DNA from: Butyrivibrio proteoclasticus P6B7
Lineage (GTDB): Bacteria > Bacillota > Clostridia > Lachnospirales > Lachnospiraceae
Direction: 5' to 3'
Length of the DNA: 64,000 bases
NCBI RefSeq assembly: GCF_000622085.1
Contig: NZ_JHWL01000001.1
Coordinates: 248,001 to 312,000, forward strand
Position 1 is the stretch's first letter; each line of letters begins with the position of its first letter. The position numbers were made by a program, and so were the translations under genes. Of the stretch, positions 34,178 through 41,972 are shown in pieces. The notes below the pieces were generated by a model that ran no database searches, was not told the DNA's origin, and worked only from the letters and a program-made list of their open reading frames with translations.

Positions 34178-35419
34178 ATGAGTTACTACATTTTTGGTGC
34201 GCATTCAAGAGGCAGAACTCTAAGCGCATATCTTAGAAAACTTCATCCAGATTGGGAGTTTAAGGGCTATCTATACGACAATGATGAGCCCAACCAAGAG
34301 ACTATTGAAGGATTTCCAGTGGTAAAGATGACTGCTGGAAATCCTTTTAATGCGGAGAAAACCGGAAATAATGGTGAAAACTCCGAAGAAGAGATCGATT
34401 TTGATGCAGCAAATACCACTGTCTACGTTGCCACCCGTGGCATACACCACCAGGGAATCGTTGACAGACTGAAGAGCTATGGTTTTACAGAAGAGAATAT
34501 AGTTCTGGTGGGCGTTGAGCTGGATAATGAGCTCCGAAACCAGTTCGTTGAGCAGTACTTTGCAGAGCAGGGCTGGGATTATTGCAAGCTGGAATCATTT
34601 GATTTCAAGAATTGTGAGACTGATTCAATTGTTCAATCTAAATCTGAATCTGTAGAATGTAATTCAATTAATGGCGATAAGACGGCAGATAAGTTAGATA
34701 GTACCACCATCTACGTAGTTCGCTCCGCTGTGGACAGCCCTCTTTCCAAGGAGATAGCTCTTTTACCAGAGGAGCGTTTCATTCAGGCTGGCCGCGATCT
34801 TGCGAAGACAGATCTGTCTCAGTGCGCATTCTATGATAATTCCGGCGACAACATTTCAGATAAGAACCGCCAGTTCTGCGAGCTTACAGCAATGTACTGG
34901 ATCTGGAAGAACGCAGGTGATGGTTACATTGGCCTTGAACACTATCGCCGCCGATTTATTCTGCCTGAGAATTGGCAAAGAGCTATGGCAACTGGCATAA
35001 ACAATGGCAAAGGGGATAATAACACTTGCCAATATAACGTAATCCTGCCAGTTCCGCTATACGTAGCTCCTTCAATAGAGGGCAACTACTTATCCCGCCA
35101 TCTTCACGAGCCATGGGAGGCCATGCTGGACGCCCTTGATAGGCTCTACGGCTGTAAAGATGATGCCAAGAAATACTTTGCAGAAACGGGCTGCTACAGC
35201 CCTTGCAACATGCTGATCGCTGACAGGAAGACCTTTGATGAGCTCTGCAGCTGGTTATTCCCAATTCTCTTTGAGGTTCAGGATAAATGCGGACAGTATG
35301 AGGACAGCTACCAGAACCGCTACCCGGGCTTTTTGTCTGAGAGGCTTATCACATATTTCTTTTATCGTAACCGGGAGAAGTATTCGGTTGTTTACTGTGA
35401 TAAATGTTTTATCCCATGA
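34178..35419 (+). CDS. DUF4422 glycosyltransferase with N-terminal Rossmann-like module
   Basis: 413 residues from the ATG at 34178; an ATG 21 bases earlier is possible and neither has a strong ribosome site. The front module reads SYYIFGAHSRGRTLSAYLRK, YDNDEPNQE and TVYVATRGIHHQG. The C-terminal part (about 180-413) matches DUF4422: IYVVRSAVDSPL, FCELTAMYWIWKN, YIGLEHYRRRF and MLIADRKTFDELCSW. DUF4422 proteins are capsular glycosyltransferases. The linker between domains is Ser/Asn-rich and looks disordered. Confidence 0.75.
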   Translation: MSYYIFGAHSRGRTLSAYLRKLHPDWEFKGYLYDNDEPNQETIEGFPVVKMTAGNPFNAEKTGNNGENSEEEIDFDAANTTVYVATRGIHHQGIVDRLKSYGFTEENIVLVGVELDNELRNQFVEQYFAEQGWDYCKLESFDFKNCETDSIVQSKSESVECNSINGDKTADKLDSTTIYVVRSAVDSPLSKEIALLPEERFIQAGRDLAKTDLSQCAFYDNSGDNISDKNRQFCELTAMYWIWKNAGDGYIGLEHYRRRFILPENWQRAMATGINNGKGDNNTCQYNVILPVPLYVAPSIEGNYLSRHLHEPWEAMLDALDRLYGCKDDAKKYFAETGCYSPCNMLIADRKTFDELCSWLFPILFEVQDKCGQYEDSYQNRYPGFLSERLITYFFYRNREKYSVVYCDKCFIP

Positions 35420-35507
35420 CATTTTATGAGTTATGCCATTTAATTACTTCTATGCATGGCTGGCATTTTTTCACTTGTGCCTAGCCAATATATCAATCAT
35501 TTATACA

Positions 35508-35516
35508 TGCTATAAT
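35508..35516 (+). promoter_or_regulatory. Extended -10 promoter
   Basis: TGCTATAAT (35508-35516) is a consensus extended -10, about 67 bases before the cytidylyltransferase start at 35583. The -35 is weak. Confidence 0.5.
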
Positions 35517-35582
35517 GGATATGTGTATTCAGATTATTAAATGATATAAATGAAAAAGTAATAGCTAAAACGGGGGAACGCA

Positions 35583-36281
35583 ATGAACATCGCAATTATC
35601 TTAGCAGGCGGCAAAGGGAGCCGCATCAAATCAGATATACCTAAGCAATTTGTTGAGATTTCCGGGCAGATGATGCTGATCCACAGCATGCTTCCCTTTG
35701 CACAGACGCTTTACGTGGGCAACATCATAGTTGTGGCGGATGAGAAGTGGCAGGAGGACATCGAGGATGCCCTTTCTGAGAACGAGACCCTTTCTGAGAA
35801 GATGCTGGGCTTTGCTGAGCCTGGCGAGAATAGGCAGCTGTCCATCTATAACGGTCTTAAGCTGATCGAGGAGATGGGACTTGCCGACCTTTGCGAGAAT
35901 GTCATTATCCACGACGCAGCAAGGCCCTTTGTAACGGTGGAATGCATCGAGGAGTGCATGGCTGCCCTTGATGAGCATGACGGCGCAATGCCGGTGCTTC
36001 CTATGAATGACACGGTTTATTACAGCAGATCCGGCGACAAGGTTGACGAGCTTCTTAACAGGAACTGCGTATTCGCAGGCCAGGCGCCGGAAGCTTTCGA
36101 TTATAAGAAGTATTACCAGGCAAATAAAGCTCTTTTACCAGATAAGATCCTACTGATCAAGGGCTCCACAGAGCCTGCGGTTATGGCGGGGCTGGATGTG
36201 GCCCTGATTCCTGGAGATCAGCGGAATTTCAAGGTTACCACGGATGAAGATCTGGAGAGGGCCAAGCAGATTCTTGAGTAG
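35583..36281 (+). CDS. IspD/TarI-family cytidylyltransferase
   Basis: 232 residues with GGGGGA before the ATG. IAIILAGGKGSRIKSDIPKQ is the CTP-binding start of IspD-like enzymes, VIIHDAARPFVT the second signature, and NFKVTTDEDLERAK the usual ending. The fold makes CDP-alcohols: CDP-methylerythritol in isoprenoid synthesis (IspD) or CDP-ribitol for wall polymers (TarI). The zinc alcohol dehydrogenase encoded 11 bases downstream mirrors the tarI-tarJ pair, so a CDP-alditol for glycan synthesis is favoured. A housekeeping IspD role cannot be excluded from sequence alone. Confidence 0.8.
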   Translation: MNIAIILAGGKGSRIKSDIPKQFVEISGQMMLIHSMLPFAQTLYVGNIIVVADEKWQEDIEDALSENETLSEKMLGFAEPGENRQLSIYNGLKLIEEMGLADLCENVIIHDAARPFVTVECIEECMAALDEHDGAMPVLPMNDTVYYSRSGDKVDELLNRNCVFAGQAPEAFDYKKYYQANKALLPDKILLIKGSTEPAVMAGLDVALIPGDQRNFKVTTDEDLERAKQILE

Positions 36282-36292
36282 CGGAGAATGCC

Positions 36293-37396
36293 ATGAAAGC
36301 ACAGGTTTTATTCGGAATCGGAAACTTAAGATACGTAAGCATCGATGCCCCTAAGCCCAAGGAGGGAGAGGCTCTTGTAAGAGTCACTACTTCAGGCATC
36401 TGTGGCTCCGACATCGCCAGGATCTACAAAACTGGCGCCCACAACATGCCCATTGTTCCGGGCCATGAGTTTGCCGGTGTGGTGGAGGAATGCCAATCTG
36501 CTCCGGACCTTGTGGGTAAAAGAGTCTGTGTATATCCGCTTATCCCCTGCAAGGAGTGCCCATCCTGCAGGCAAAAGAACTATGAAATGTGCGAAAACTA
36601 CAACTACCTGGGGTCTCGCTGCGACGGCGGCTTTGCCGAGTACGTGGTGTGCCCGGTGTGGAATCTTTTAGAAATCCCCGATGTAATATCAGATGAAGAG
36701 GCTGCAATGCTAGAGCCAATGTGCGTTGCGACCCATGCTATGAAAAGAGCTGGCCTTATCAAGGAAAAGACTACCAGATCTCTTTTTGCTGGGAAAAAGG
36801 TGGACAAAAATGCCCGGATCGTGGTGTGCGGCCTAGGAACCATAGGTCTTTTGCTATCCATGTTCGTAAAGGATGCGGGCTACAAGAACGTCTACTTTAT
36901 AGGGAATAAGGACATTCAGAAGAATAAGATCATAGAGATGGGCTATCCCAAGGACAATATCTGCGACGTGAGATACGGCGATCCTACGGCCTTTGTCATG
37001 GACAAGACTGGTGGAAGGGGAGCAGATGTGTACTTTGAGTGCATCGGACGTCCTGAGAGCTACGGCCAGGCCATTTCTTTGACGGCGCCATTGGGAAGAA
37101 CTGTGCTGGTGGGAAATCCCGCAGCGGACATGGATCTTAACCGCGAGACTTACTGGAAGATTCTCCGCAATCAGATCTATATCACCGGAACATGGAATTC
37201 TTCTTATCTGAATGAAGAGGGCCAGGAGGACGATTGGATCTATGTGTTGTCACGACTTGTGGAGCGCAGAATTGCGCCAACCAGCCTAATTACCCACAGA
37301 TATACTCTCAAGAATATGCCAAAGGGCCTTGATATCATGCGCCGTAAGTCCGAGGAGTACATTAAGATCATGGTGGAAATGGGTAAAAAGATATAA
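36293..37396 (+). CDS. Zinc-binding alcohol dehydrogenase, GatD/TarJ-like
   Basis: 367 residues. Catalytic-zinc and Rossmann features of medium-chain dehydrogenases: TSGICGSDIARIYKTG, VPGHEFAGVVEE, the structural-zinc segment CKECPSCRQKNYEMCENY, and VVCGLGTIGLLLSMF for NAD(P). The pattern is closest to galactitol-1-phosphate dehydrogenase or other alditol-phosphate enzymes. Beside the cytidylyltransferase it would reduce a ketose phosphate to the alditol phosphate that is then activated with CTP. Substrate is inferred from neighbourhood. Confidence 0.75.
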   Translation: MKAQVLFGIGNLRYVSIDAPKPKEGEALVRVTTSGICGSDIARIYKTGAHNMPIVPGHEFAGVVEECQSAPDLVGKRVCVYPLIPCKECPSCRQKNYEMCENYNYLGSRCDGGFAEYVVCPVWNLLEIPDVISDEEAAMLEPMCVATHAMKRAGLIKEKTTRSLFAGKKVDKNARIVVCGLGTIGLLLSMFVKDAGYKNVYFIGNKDIQKNKIIEMGYPKDNICDVRYGDPTAFVMDKTGGRGADVYFECIGRPESYGQAISLTAPLGRTVLVGNPAADMDLNRETYWKILRNQIYITGTWNSSYLNEEGQEDDWIYVLSRLVERRIAPTSLITHRYTLKNMPKGLDIMRRKSEEYIKIMVEMGKKI

Positions 37397-37450
37397 TTAT
37401 ATATGAAAGTATATAAAAGGATATAAAAGTATTGAAAAAGATATGACAAA
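37391..37450. repeat. Second 10-bp-phased A-tract block
   Basis: Six decamers on one register: ATATAATTAT, ATATGAAAGT, ATATAAAAGG, ATATAAAAGT, ATTGAAAAAG, ATATGACAAA. The first overlaps the end of the dehydrogenase gene and the last two overlap a promoter. ATATAAAAGG is the same unit as at 791-1007. Confidence 0.75.
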
Positions 37451-37460
37451 GTAGTATGAT
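37432..37460 (+). promoter_or_regulatory. Promoter of the Uma2-family gene
   Basis: TTGAAA (37432-37437), 17 bases, TATGAT (37455-37460). The phased A-tracts lie directly upstream of and into the -35, where curved DNA or UP-like elements are known to aid polymerase. Confidence 0.5.
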
Positions 37461-37508
37461 TTATCTACGGCGACATGTCTTTTTTGTATGCCTTTTGGAG
37501 GTGTTACT

Positions 37509-38414
37509 ATGACGATTAAGCAGATGGTTAATATAAAGGAAATGCGTGGTTATAGCTACGCACAGCTTTCGGAGTACACAGGGGTTCCAGCGATTACGCT
37601 GCAGAAGATCTTCACAGGCAAGACTCTTAATCCCAGGAAGGCTACGTTGGATGCCATAGAGAAGGTCCTTTCCAGTGATGAGTCATTGTACCAGGGAAAG
37701 GCTTACGAGTACGGCACCAGTAGCACGGGAGGATATGATGGAGTTCAGGAAGAGGCTGCTGTATACGGATCTGGTAATAGCGCAAAATCTGGCGATGGCC
37801 AGGGTTTGACTGGTAATAATGACAATAAGTACGGTAATTCCAGCAAGAAGCAAGGCGAGTATACATTGGAGGATTATTATGCCCTGCCGGATGAGCAGAG
37901 AGTGGAACTGATAGATGGTGTCTTTTATGACATGTCATCCCCAAGGATTGTTCATCAGGATATATGCTATGTGATTCATTCTGCCATTGCTTCATATATT
38001 AAGGCAAATAAGGGTAAGTGTAAGGCTTTTTCTGCGCCTGTGGATGTTCAGATAGATTGTGATGATAAGACCATGGTTCAACCTGATGTGCTGGTAGTCT
38101 GCGACAGGGATAAGATTAAAGGCTTTGGTATTTATGGGGCTCCGGATTTTCTAGTGGAGATATTGTCTCCTTCCACCAGGAAAAAAGATATGACGGTCAA
38201 GCTGACTAAATACATGGAAGCAGGAGTCCGCGAATACTGGATTGTCGATCCCGAAAAGCGAATTCTAATAATTTATAATTTCATGGAAGAGGATTGGCTT
38301 CCTCAGGTTATGCCCCTCAAGGGAGAAGCTCCAGTGGCAATCTATGATGGCAAGCTCAAGATCAGCCTGGATGAGATATTTGAGTCCATTGATGAGTTTG
38401 GGGATTTGAAATAG
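37509..38414 (+). CDS. Helix-turn-helix plus Uma2-family (PD-(D/E)XK) endonuclease-like protein
   Basis: 301 residues. The ATG at 37509 is seven bases from GGAGGTG. An XRE-like DNA-binding segment comes first (MRGYSYAQLSEYTGVPAITLQKIFTG split over residues 12-37). A Ser/Gly/Asn linker follows, and then a DUF820/Uma2 domain with YYALPDEQRVELIDGVFYDM, VQPDVLVVCD, LVEILSPSTRKKD and YWIVDPEKR. Uma2 proteins have a restriction-endonuclease-like fold, are often multicopy, and have no established role. It interrupts the nucleotide-sugar genes. Confidence 0.8.
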   Translation: MTIKQMVNIKEMRGYSYAQLSEYTGVPAITLQKIFTGKTLNPRKATLDAIEKVLSSDESLYQGKAYEYGTSSTGGYDGVQEEAAVYGSGNSAKSGDGQGLTGNNDNKYGNSSKKQGEYTLEDYYALPDEQRVELIDGVFYDMSSPRIVHQDICYVIHSAIASYIKANKGKCKAFSAPVDVQIDCDDKTMVQPDVLVVCDRDKIKGFGIYGAPDFLVEILSPSTRKKDMTVKLTKYMEAGVREYWIVDPEKRILIIYNFMEEDWLPQVMPLKGEAPVAIYDGKLKISLDEIFESIDEFGDLK

Positions 38415-38492
38415 ATTATTTGATAGAAGATTAAATGATATATGACGTCAATTTTTGGTGTTTTAGTAAAATATTGAATGCAATATCACCCA

Positions 38493-38520
38493 ATATATTT
38501 GCATATGATGGCAAATATTG
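38493..38520. promoter_or_regulatory. Inverted repeat, possible operator for rfbF
   Basis: ATATTTGC (38495-38502) and GCAAATAT (38511-38518) form perfect 8-base arms around ATATGATG, in an AT-rich gap about 80 bases before rfbF. It has no T tail, so an operator is more likely than a terminator. Confidence 0.35.
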
Positions 38521-38597
38521 TGTATTATGACGGTGATTTATTTGAAGTTTTTTGTTACAATTAGTCCTTGTTTGATTATTTTAAAGAGGAAAATATT

Positions 38598-39377
38598 ATG
38601 AAAGTTGTAATTTTAGCAGGTGGTTTTGGAACACGTATCAGTGAGGAGAGCCACTTAAGACCAAAGCCAATGATCGAGATTGGCAACAAGCCTATTCTTT
38701 GGCATATCATGAAGGAATATTCACACTATGGATTCAATGAATTCATTATTTGCGCAGGATACAAGCAGGAAGTTATCAAGGAGTATTTTGCTAACTACTA
38801 TCTTCACAACTGCGATGTAACCTTTGACTTTGCTGACAGTGGTAAGGTTGAGTTCCATTCTCAGAAGGCTGAGCCATGGAAGGTTACAATTGTAGATACA
38901 GGTTACAGCACCATGACTGGTGGACGTATCAAGCGTATCAGAGAGCACGTTGGTAACGAGGCTTTCTTTATGACCTATGGTGATGGCGTTTGCGACATCG
39001 ATATGAATGAGCTTCTTAAGTTCCACAAGGAGCATGGTAAGCTTGCTACAGTAACAGCTATTCTTGCAGGCCAGCGTTTTGGTGTATTTGATATTGATAG
39101 AAATGACAAATCAATGGTTCGCGACTTCAGAGAGAAGGCAAGCATGGACGGTGCCCGTATCAACGGTGGTTACATGGTTCTTGAGCCAGGCGTTTTCGAT
39201 TACATCGAAGGCGATCACACCTTCTTTGAAAAAGAGCCTATGCATAACCTTGTAAAGGATGGCCAGATGGCAGCTTACGAGTACAATGGCTTCTGGAAGT
39301 GCATGGATACAGCCCGTGAGAGAGATGAGCTTTCTGAGCTTATCGATACTGGAAGAGCACCTTGGATTAAGTGGTAA
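38598..39377 (+). CDS. rfbF: Glucose-1-phosphate cytidylyltransferase
   Basis: 259 residues from the ATG at 38598 with AGAGGA upstream. KVVILAGGFGTRISEESHLR and PKPMIEIGNKPILWHIMKEY match RfbF/DdhA very well, as do FIICAGYKQEVIKEYF, WKVTIVDTG, MTYGDGVCDID and MEPMHNLVKDGQMAAYEYNG-like residues near the end. The enzyme makes CDP-glucose, the entry to CDP-3,6-dideoxyhexoses. The expected next enzyme, CDP-glucose 4,6-dehydratase, is not in the window. The ThDP enzyme follows 46 bases downstream. Confidence 0.92.
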   Translation: MKVVILAGGFGTRISEESHLRPKPMIEIGNKPILWHIMKEYSHYGFNEFIICAGYKQEVIKEYFANYYLHNCDVTFDFADSGKVEFHSQKAEPWKVTIVDTGYSTMTGGRIKRIREHVGNEAFFMTYGDGVCDIDMNELLKFHKEHGKLATVTAILAGQRFGVFDIDRNDKSMVRDFREKASMDGARINGGYMVLEPGVFDYIEGDHTFFEKEPMHNLVKDGQMAAYEYNGFWKCMDTARERDELSELIDTGRAPWIKW

Positions 39378-39423
39378 TCTGGATTATTATTCAGAATATA
39401 TTTAATTAGATTTGGAAGATATC

Positions 39424-41283
39424 ATGAGAGTTTCAGATTATATTGTAGATTTTTTGGTAAAAAAGGGTGTCACTGACTGCTTCACAGTAGTAGGCGGTGG
39501 CGCCATGTATCTTAATAACTCCTTTGGTCATACGGAAGGAATGAAGTGCACTCACTTTCATCATGAGCAGGGAGCAGCTATTGCAGCAGAGAGCTATTCA
39601 AGACTAGAGAATAGACCTGCTGCTCTTTGTGTGACATCAGGCCCTGGCGGAACCAACGCCATTACAGGTGTTCTTGGAGGCTGGCTTGATTCACTTCCTA
39701 TGTTTGTAGTAAGCGGTCAGGTCCGCTACGACACGACAGTTAGATACTTTGAAAAGAACTATGCAGATTCACAGGAAGGAGACCATCTCCGTTCCCTTGG
39801 TGATCAGGAGTACGATATCACCAAGTGCACCAAGCACATGTGTAAGTACGCTGTAATGCTGGAGGATCCTAAGGACATCAGATACCATCTTGAGAAGGCT
39901 TGGCACCTTATGAGTACAGGCCGTCCAGGTCCAGTGTGGATCGATGTTCCTGTTAATTTCCAGGCTGCAGAGATTGATCCAGCAGAGCTTCGCGGATTTG
40001 ATGGAGAGGTTCAGACTGCTGAATGTTCAGATGAGGATGTTAAGACAGTTCTTTCTATGATAAAGGACGCAAAGCGACCAGTAATATATGCTGGTAACGG
40101 CGTTAGAATTTCTGGCGGCTTTGATGCCTTTAGAGAGTTGGTTGATAAGCTCGGTGTTCCTGTTTGTACATATTGGAACAGCATTGATTTAATAGAAGAT
40201 GAGCATCCACTTTACTGTGGACGCGGTGGTAACATGGGCGACAGACCTGGTAACTTTGCTATACAGAATGCAGATCTTGTCCTTGTTATCGGAAGCCGTC
40301 TTTCCATCAGACAGGTGGGATATACCTGGACAACCTGGGCTAGAGAGGCCAAGGTTATCATGGTAGATATCTCAGAGGCTGAGATGGAGAAACACACACT
40401 TCATGTTGATCTCAAGATCCATGCTGATGCTAAGAACTTCCTTGAGAAGATGCTTAGTGCATTAAATGATTCTACAGTTGATTCTACAGCTGCTGGCAAT
40501 GACCAGACATACTACAGCAACTGCCCAGAGTGGCGCACCCAGTGCCAGAACTGGAAAGAGAAGTACCCAGTTGTATCTCCGGAGCAGAAGAACACAGGCT
40601 CAGAGCCAGTTAACGTATATGGCTTTATGAGAACTCTTTCTGAGAACCTTCCAGAGGGCTCACTTACAGCAGTTAGTAACGGAGCTTGCTGCGTAGCAGG
40701 TCACCAGAGCTGGTTCATCAAAAATGGAACAAGATTTATCAACAATAATGCTGTAGCCAGCATGGGATACGGCCTTCCAGCTGCAATCGGACTTTGCATA
40801 GCAGCAGGTAAGAAGCCGACAGTATGTCTTGAGGGTGATGGAAGTATCATGATGAACCTTCAGGAGCTTCAGACCATTATTACCAATAAGCTTCCTGTTA
40901 AGATTTTCCTTATTAACAACAACGGATATCACTCAATAAGACTTACACAGAATAATCTCTTTTCAGATTATTCTAAGGTGGGAATTGGCCCAGAAAGTGG
41001 AGACCTTGCATTCCCATCCTTTGATAAGATTGCTGCAGCCTTCGGTTATAACTACATCTCTATTAAGACAGGAGATGAGCTTAATGCTAAGGTCACCGAG
41101 GCTATTAACAGTCCAGAGCCTCTCTTCGTAGAAGTCTTCACAGACACAGAGCAGGTTTGGGCACCTAAGAGCTCCGCTCGTCGCGAGCCTGACGGAACAC
41201 TTACAAGCCCTCCTCTTGAAGATCTTGCACCATTCCTTGATAGAGACGAGCTTAAGAGCAACATGTATATTGATATGCTTTAA
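39424..41283 (+). CDS. Thiamine-diphosphate-dependent enzyme, acetolactate-synthase-like
   Basis: 619 residues from the ATG at 39424. The three ThDP domains are visible: the N-terminal Pyr domain with FTVVGGGAMYLNNSFGH and the catalytic Glu in HHEQGAAIAAE (about residue 48), a central domain (KRPVIYAGNGVRISGG, ADLVLVIGSRLS), and the C-terminal PP domain with CLEGDGSIMMNLQELQ and NNNGYHSIR. It resembles large-subunit acetolactate synthases, but its place behind rfbF suggests sugar chemistry. YerE of yersiniose synthesis, a ThDP enzyme that adds a two-carbon branch to a CDP-sugar, is a relevant precedent. Whether this enzyme does the same is inference. Confidence 0.8.
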   Translation: MRVSDYIVDFLVKKGVTDCFTVVGGGAMYLNNSFGHTEGMKCTHFHHEQGAAIAAESYSRLENRPAALCVTSGPGGTNAITGVLGGWLDSLPMFVVSGQVRYDTTVRYFEKNYADSQEGDHLRSLGDQEYDITKCTKHMCKYAVMLEDPKDIRYHLEKAWHLMSTGRPGPVWIDVPVNFQAAEIDPAELRGFDGEVQTAECSDEDVKTVLSMIKDAKRPVIYAGNGVRISGGFDAFRELVDKLGVPVCTYWNSIDLIEDEHPLYCGRGGNMGDRPGNFAIQNADLVLVIGSRLSIRQVGYTWTTWAREAKVIMVDISEAEMEKHTLHVDLKIHADAKNFLEKMLSALNDSTVDSTAAGNDQTYYSNCPEWRTQCQNWKEKYPVVSPEQKNTGSEPVNVYGFMRTLSENLPEGSLTAVSNGACCVAGHQSWFIKNGTRFINNNAVASMGYGLPAAIGLCIAAGKKPTVCLEGDGSIMMNLQELQTIITNKLPVKIFLINNNGYHSIRLTQNNLFSDYSKVGIGPESGDLAFPSFDKIAAAFGYNYISIKTGDELNAKVTEAINSPEPLFVEVFTDTEQVWAPKSSARREPDGTLTSPPLEDLAPFLDRDELKSNMYIDML

Positions 41284-41324
41284 AAAAGATTTCGAAATTG
41301 GAATTGATATTACTAATATAAGAA

Positions 41325-41360
41325 GAGCTTCTGTTCAGCTTTGAACAGAAGCTCTATTTT
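41325..41360 (+). terminator. Rho-independent terminator
   Basis: GAGCTTCTGTTC (41325-41336) pairs with GAACAGAAGCTC (41343-41354), then TATTTT. It ends the rfbF-ThDP transcript. Confidence 0.9.
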
Positions 41361-41406
41361 ATTCTGCAATATTTGTTATCTCATCTTAGGGGGAGAAGGC
41401 AATTTA

Positions 41407-41728
41407 GGGTAATATCTCCTTTTTTTTCTATATTACCCAGAGGAGACTGCTATAGCTTGGGTAATATTGCTTGTTTTTCCAATATTACCCGAAACTAATT
41501 TGGTTTCATTGGGCAATATCAAACAAATCGGCCATATTACCCAGATAACTTATCATTGCCATGGGCAATAGTGTTGATTCTTCTCATATTACCCAAGGAA
41601 CACCACTACGCCATGGGCAATAGTGTTGATTCTTCTCATATTACCCAAGGAACACCACTACGCCATGGGCAATAGTGTTGATTCTTCTCATATTACCCAC
41701 AGAACGCCATCATACTCCGGGCAATAAT
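41407..41728. repeat. Array of 32-bp palindromes at exact 52-bp period
   Basis: GGGTAATAT or GGGCAATA begins at 41407, 41459, 41511, 41563, 41615, 41667 and 41719, always 52 bases apart. Each of the first six is followed after a 14-base loop by ATATTACCC, giving a 32-base palindrome, and then by a 20-base spacer. Loops and spacers differ in the first three units and are identical or nearly so in units four to six. The seventh is partial. It lies in the non-coding gap between a terminator and the small-protein gene. Confidence 0.9.
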
Positions 41729-41729
41729 G

Positions 41730-41830
41730 AGCTCTTTTTCTATATAGGAGTTTAAAAGAGCTGAAAAACCGCTGAAAAGCGCTGAAATAGGGTATCCCCC
41801 ACCCCCCCACAACATATTGTGTTTATATTC
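41730..41830. other. Inverted repeat and poly-C tract in the same gap
   Basis: AGCTCTTTT (41730-41738) and AAAAGAGCT (41754-41762) form inverted arms. GCTGAAAA then repeats three times with small changes. A run of five C, one A and seven C spans 41796-41808, conspicuous in AT-rich DNA and capable of slippage. From there to 41972 I see only AT-rich DNA and no frame. Confidence 0.6.
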
Positions 41831-41972
41831 CTATTTTCTGTACATATTTTGTTTATTATCTCTTTATTTTCTTTAGGATTCTTTAAGCCAAATCCACAAT
41901 TTAAGCCCCTCTTTATGATGTCGGATATGATTGACATTTTTGTAGAATATCAACATGAAAGGAAAATACTAT

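Noticed and set aside
33523..34179. Minus-strand Ser/Pro-rich frame of 218 codons
   Set aside because: It is the complement of the Gly/Asp-rich tail of the secreted protein; low complexity alone explains the open frame.
41459..41490. Rolling-circle replication origin based on TAATATT / AATATTAC words
   Set aside because: The full TAATATTAC nick site is not present, it is not in a loop, and no Rep gene is nearby.
41407..41728. CRISPR array
   Set aside because: The conserved part is a split palindrome, not a contiguous direct repeat; three of the units are nearly identical in spacer as well; spacers are only 20 bases; no cas gene is nearby.
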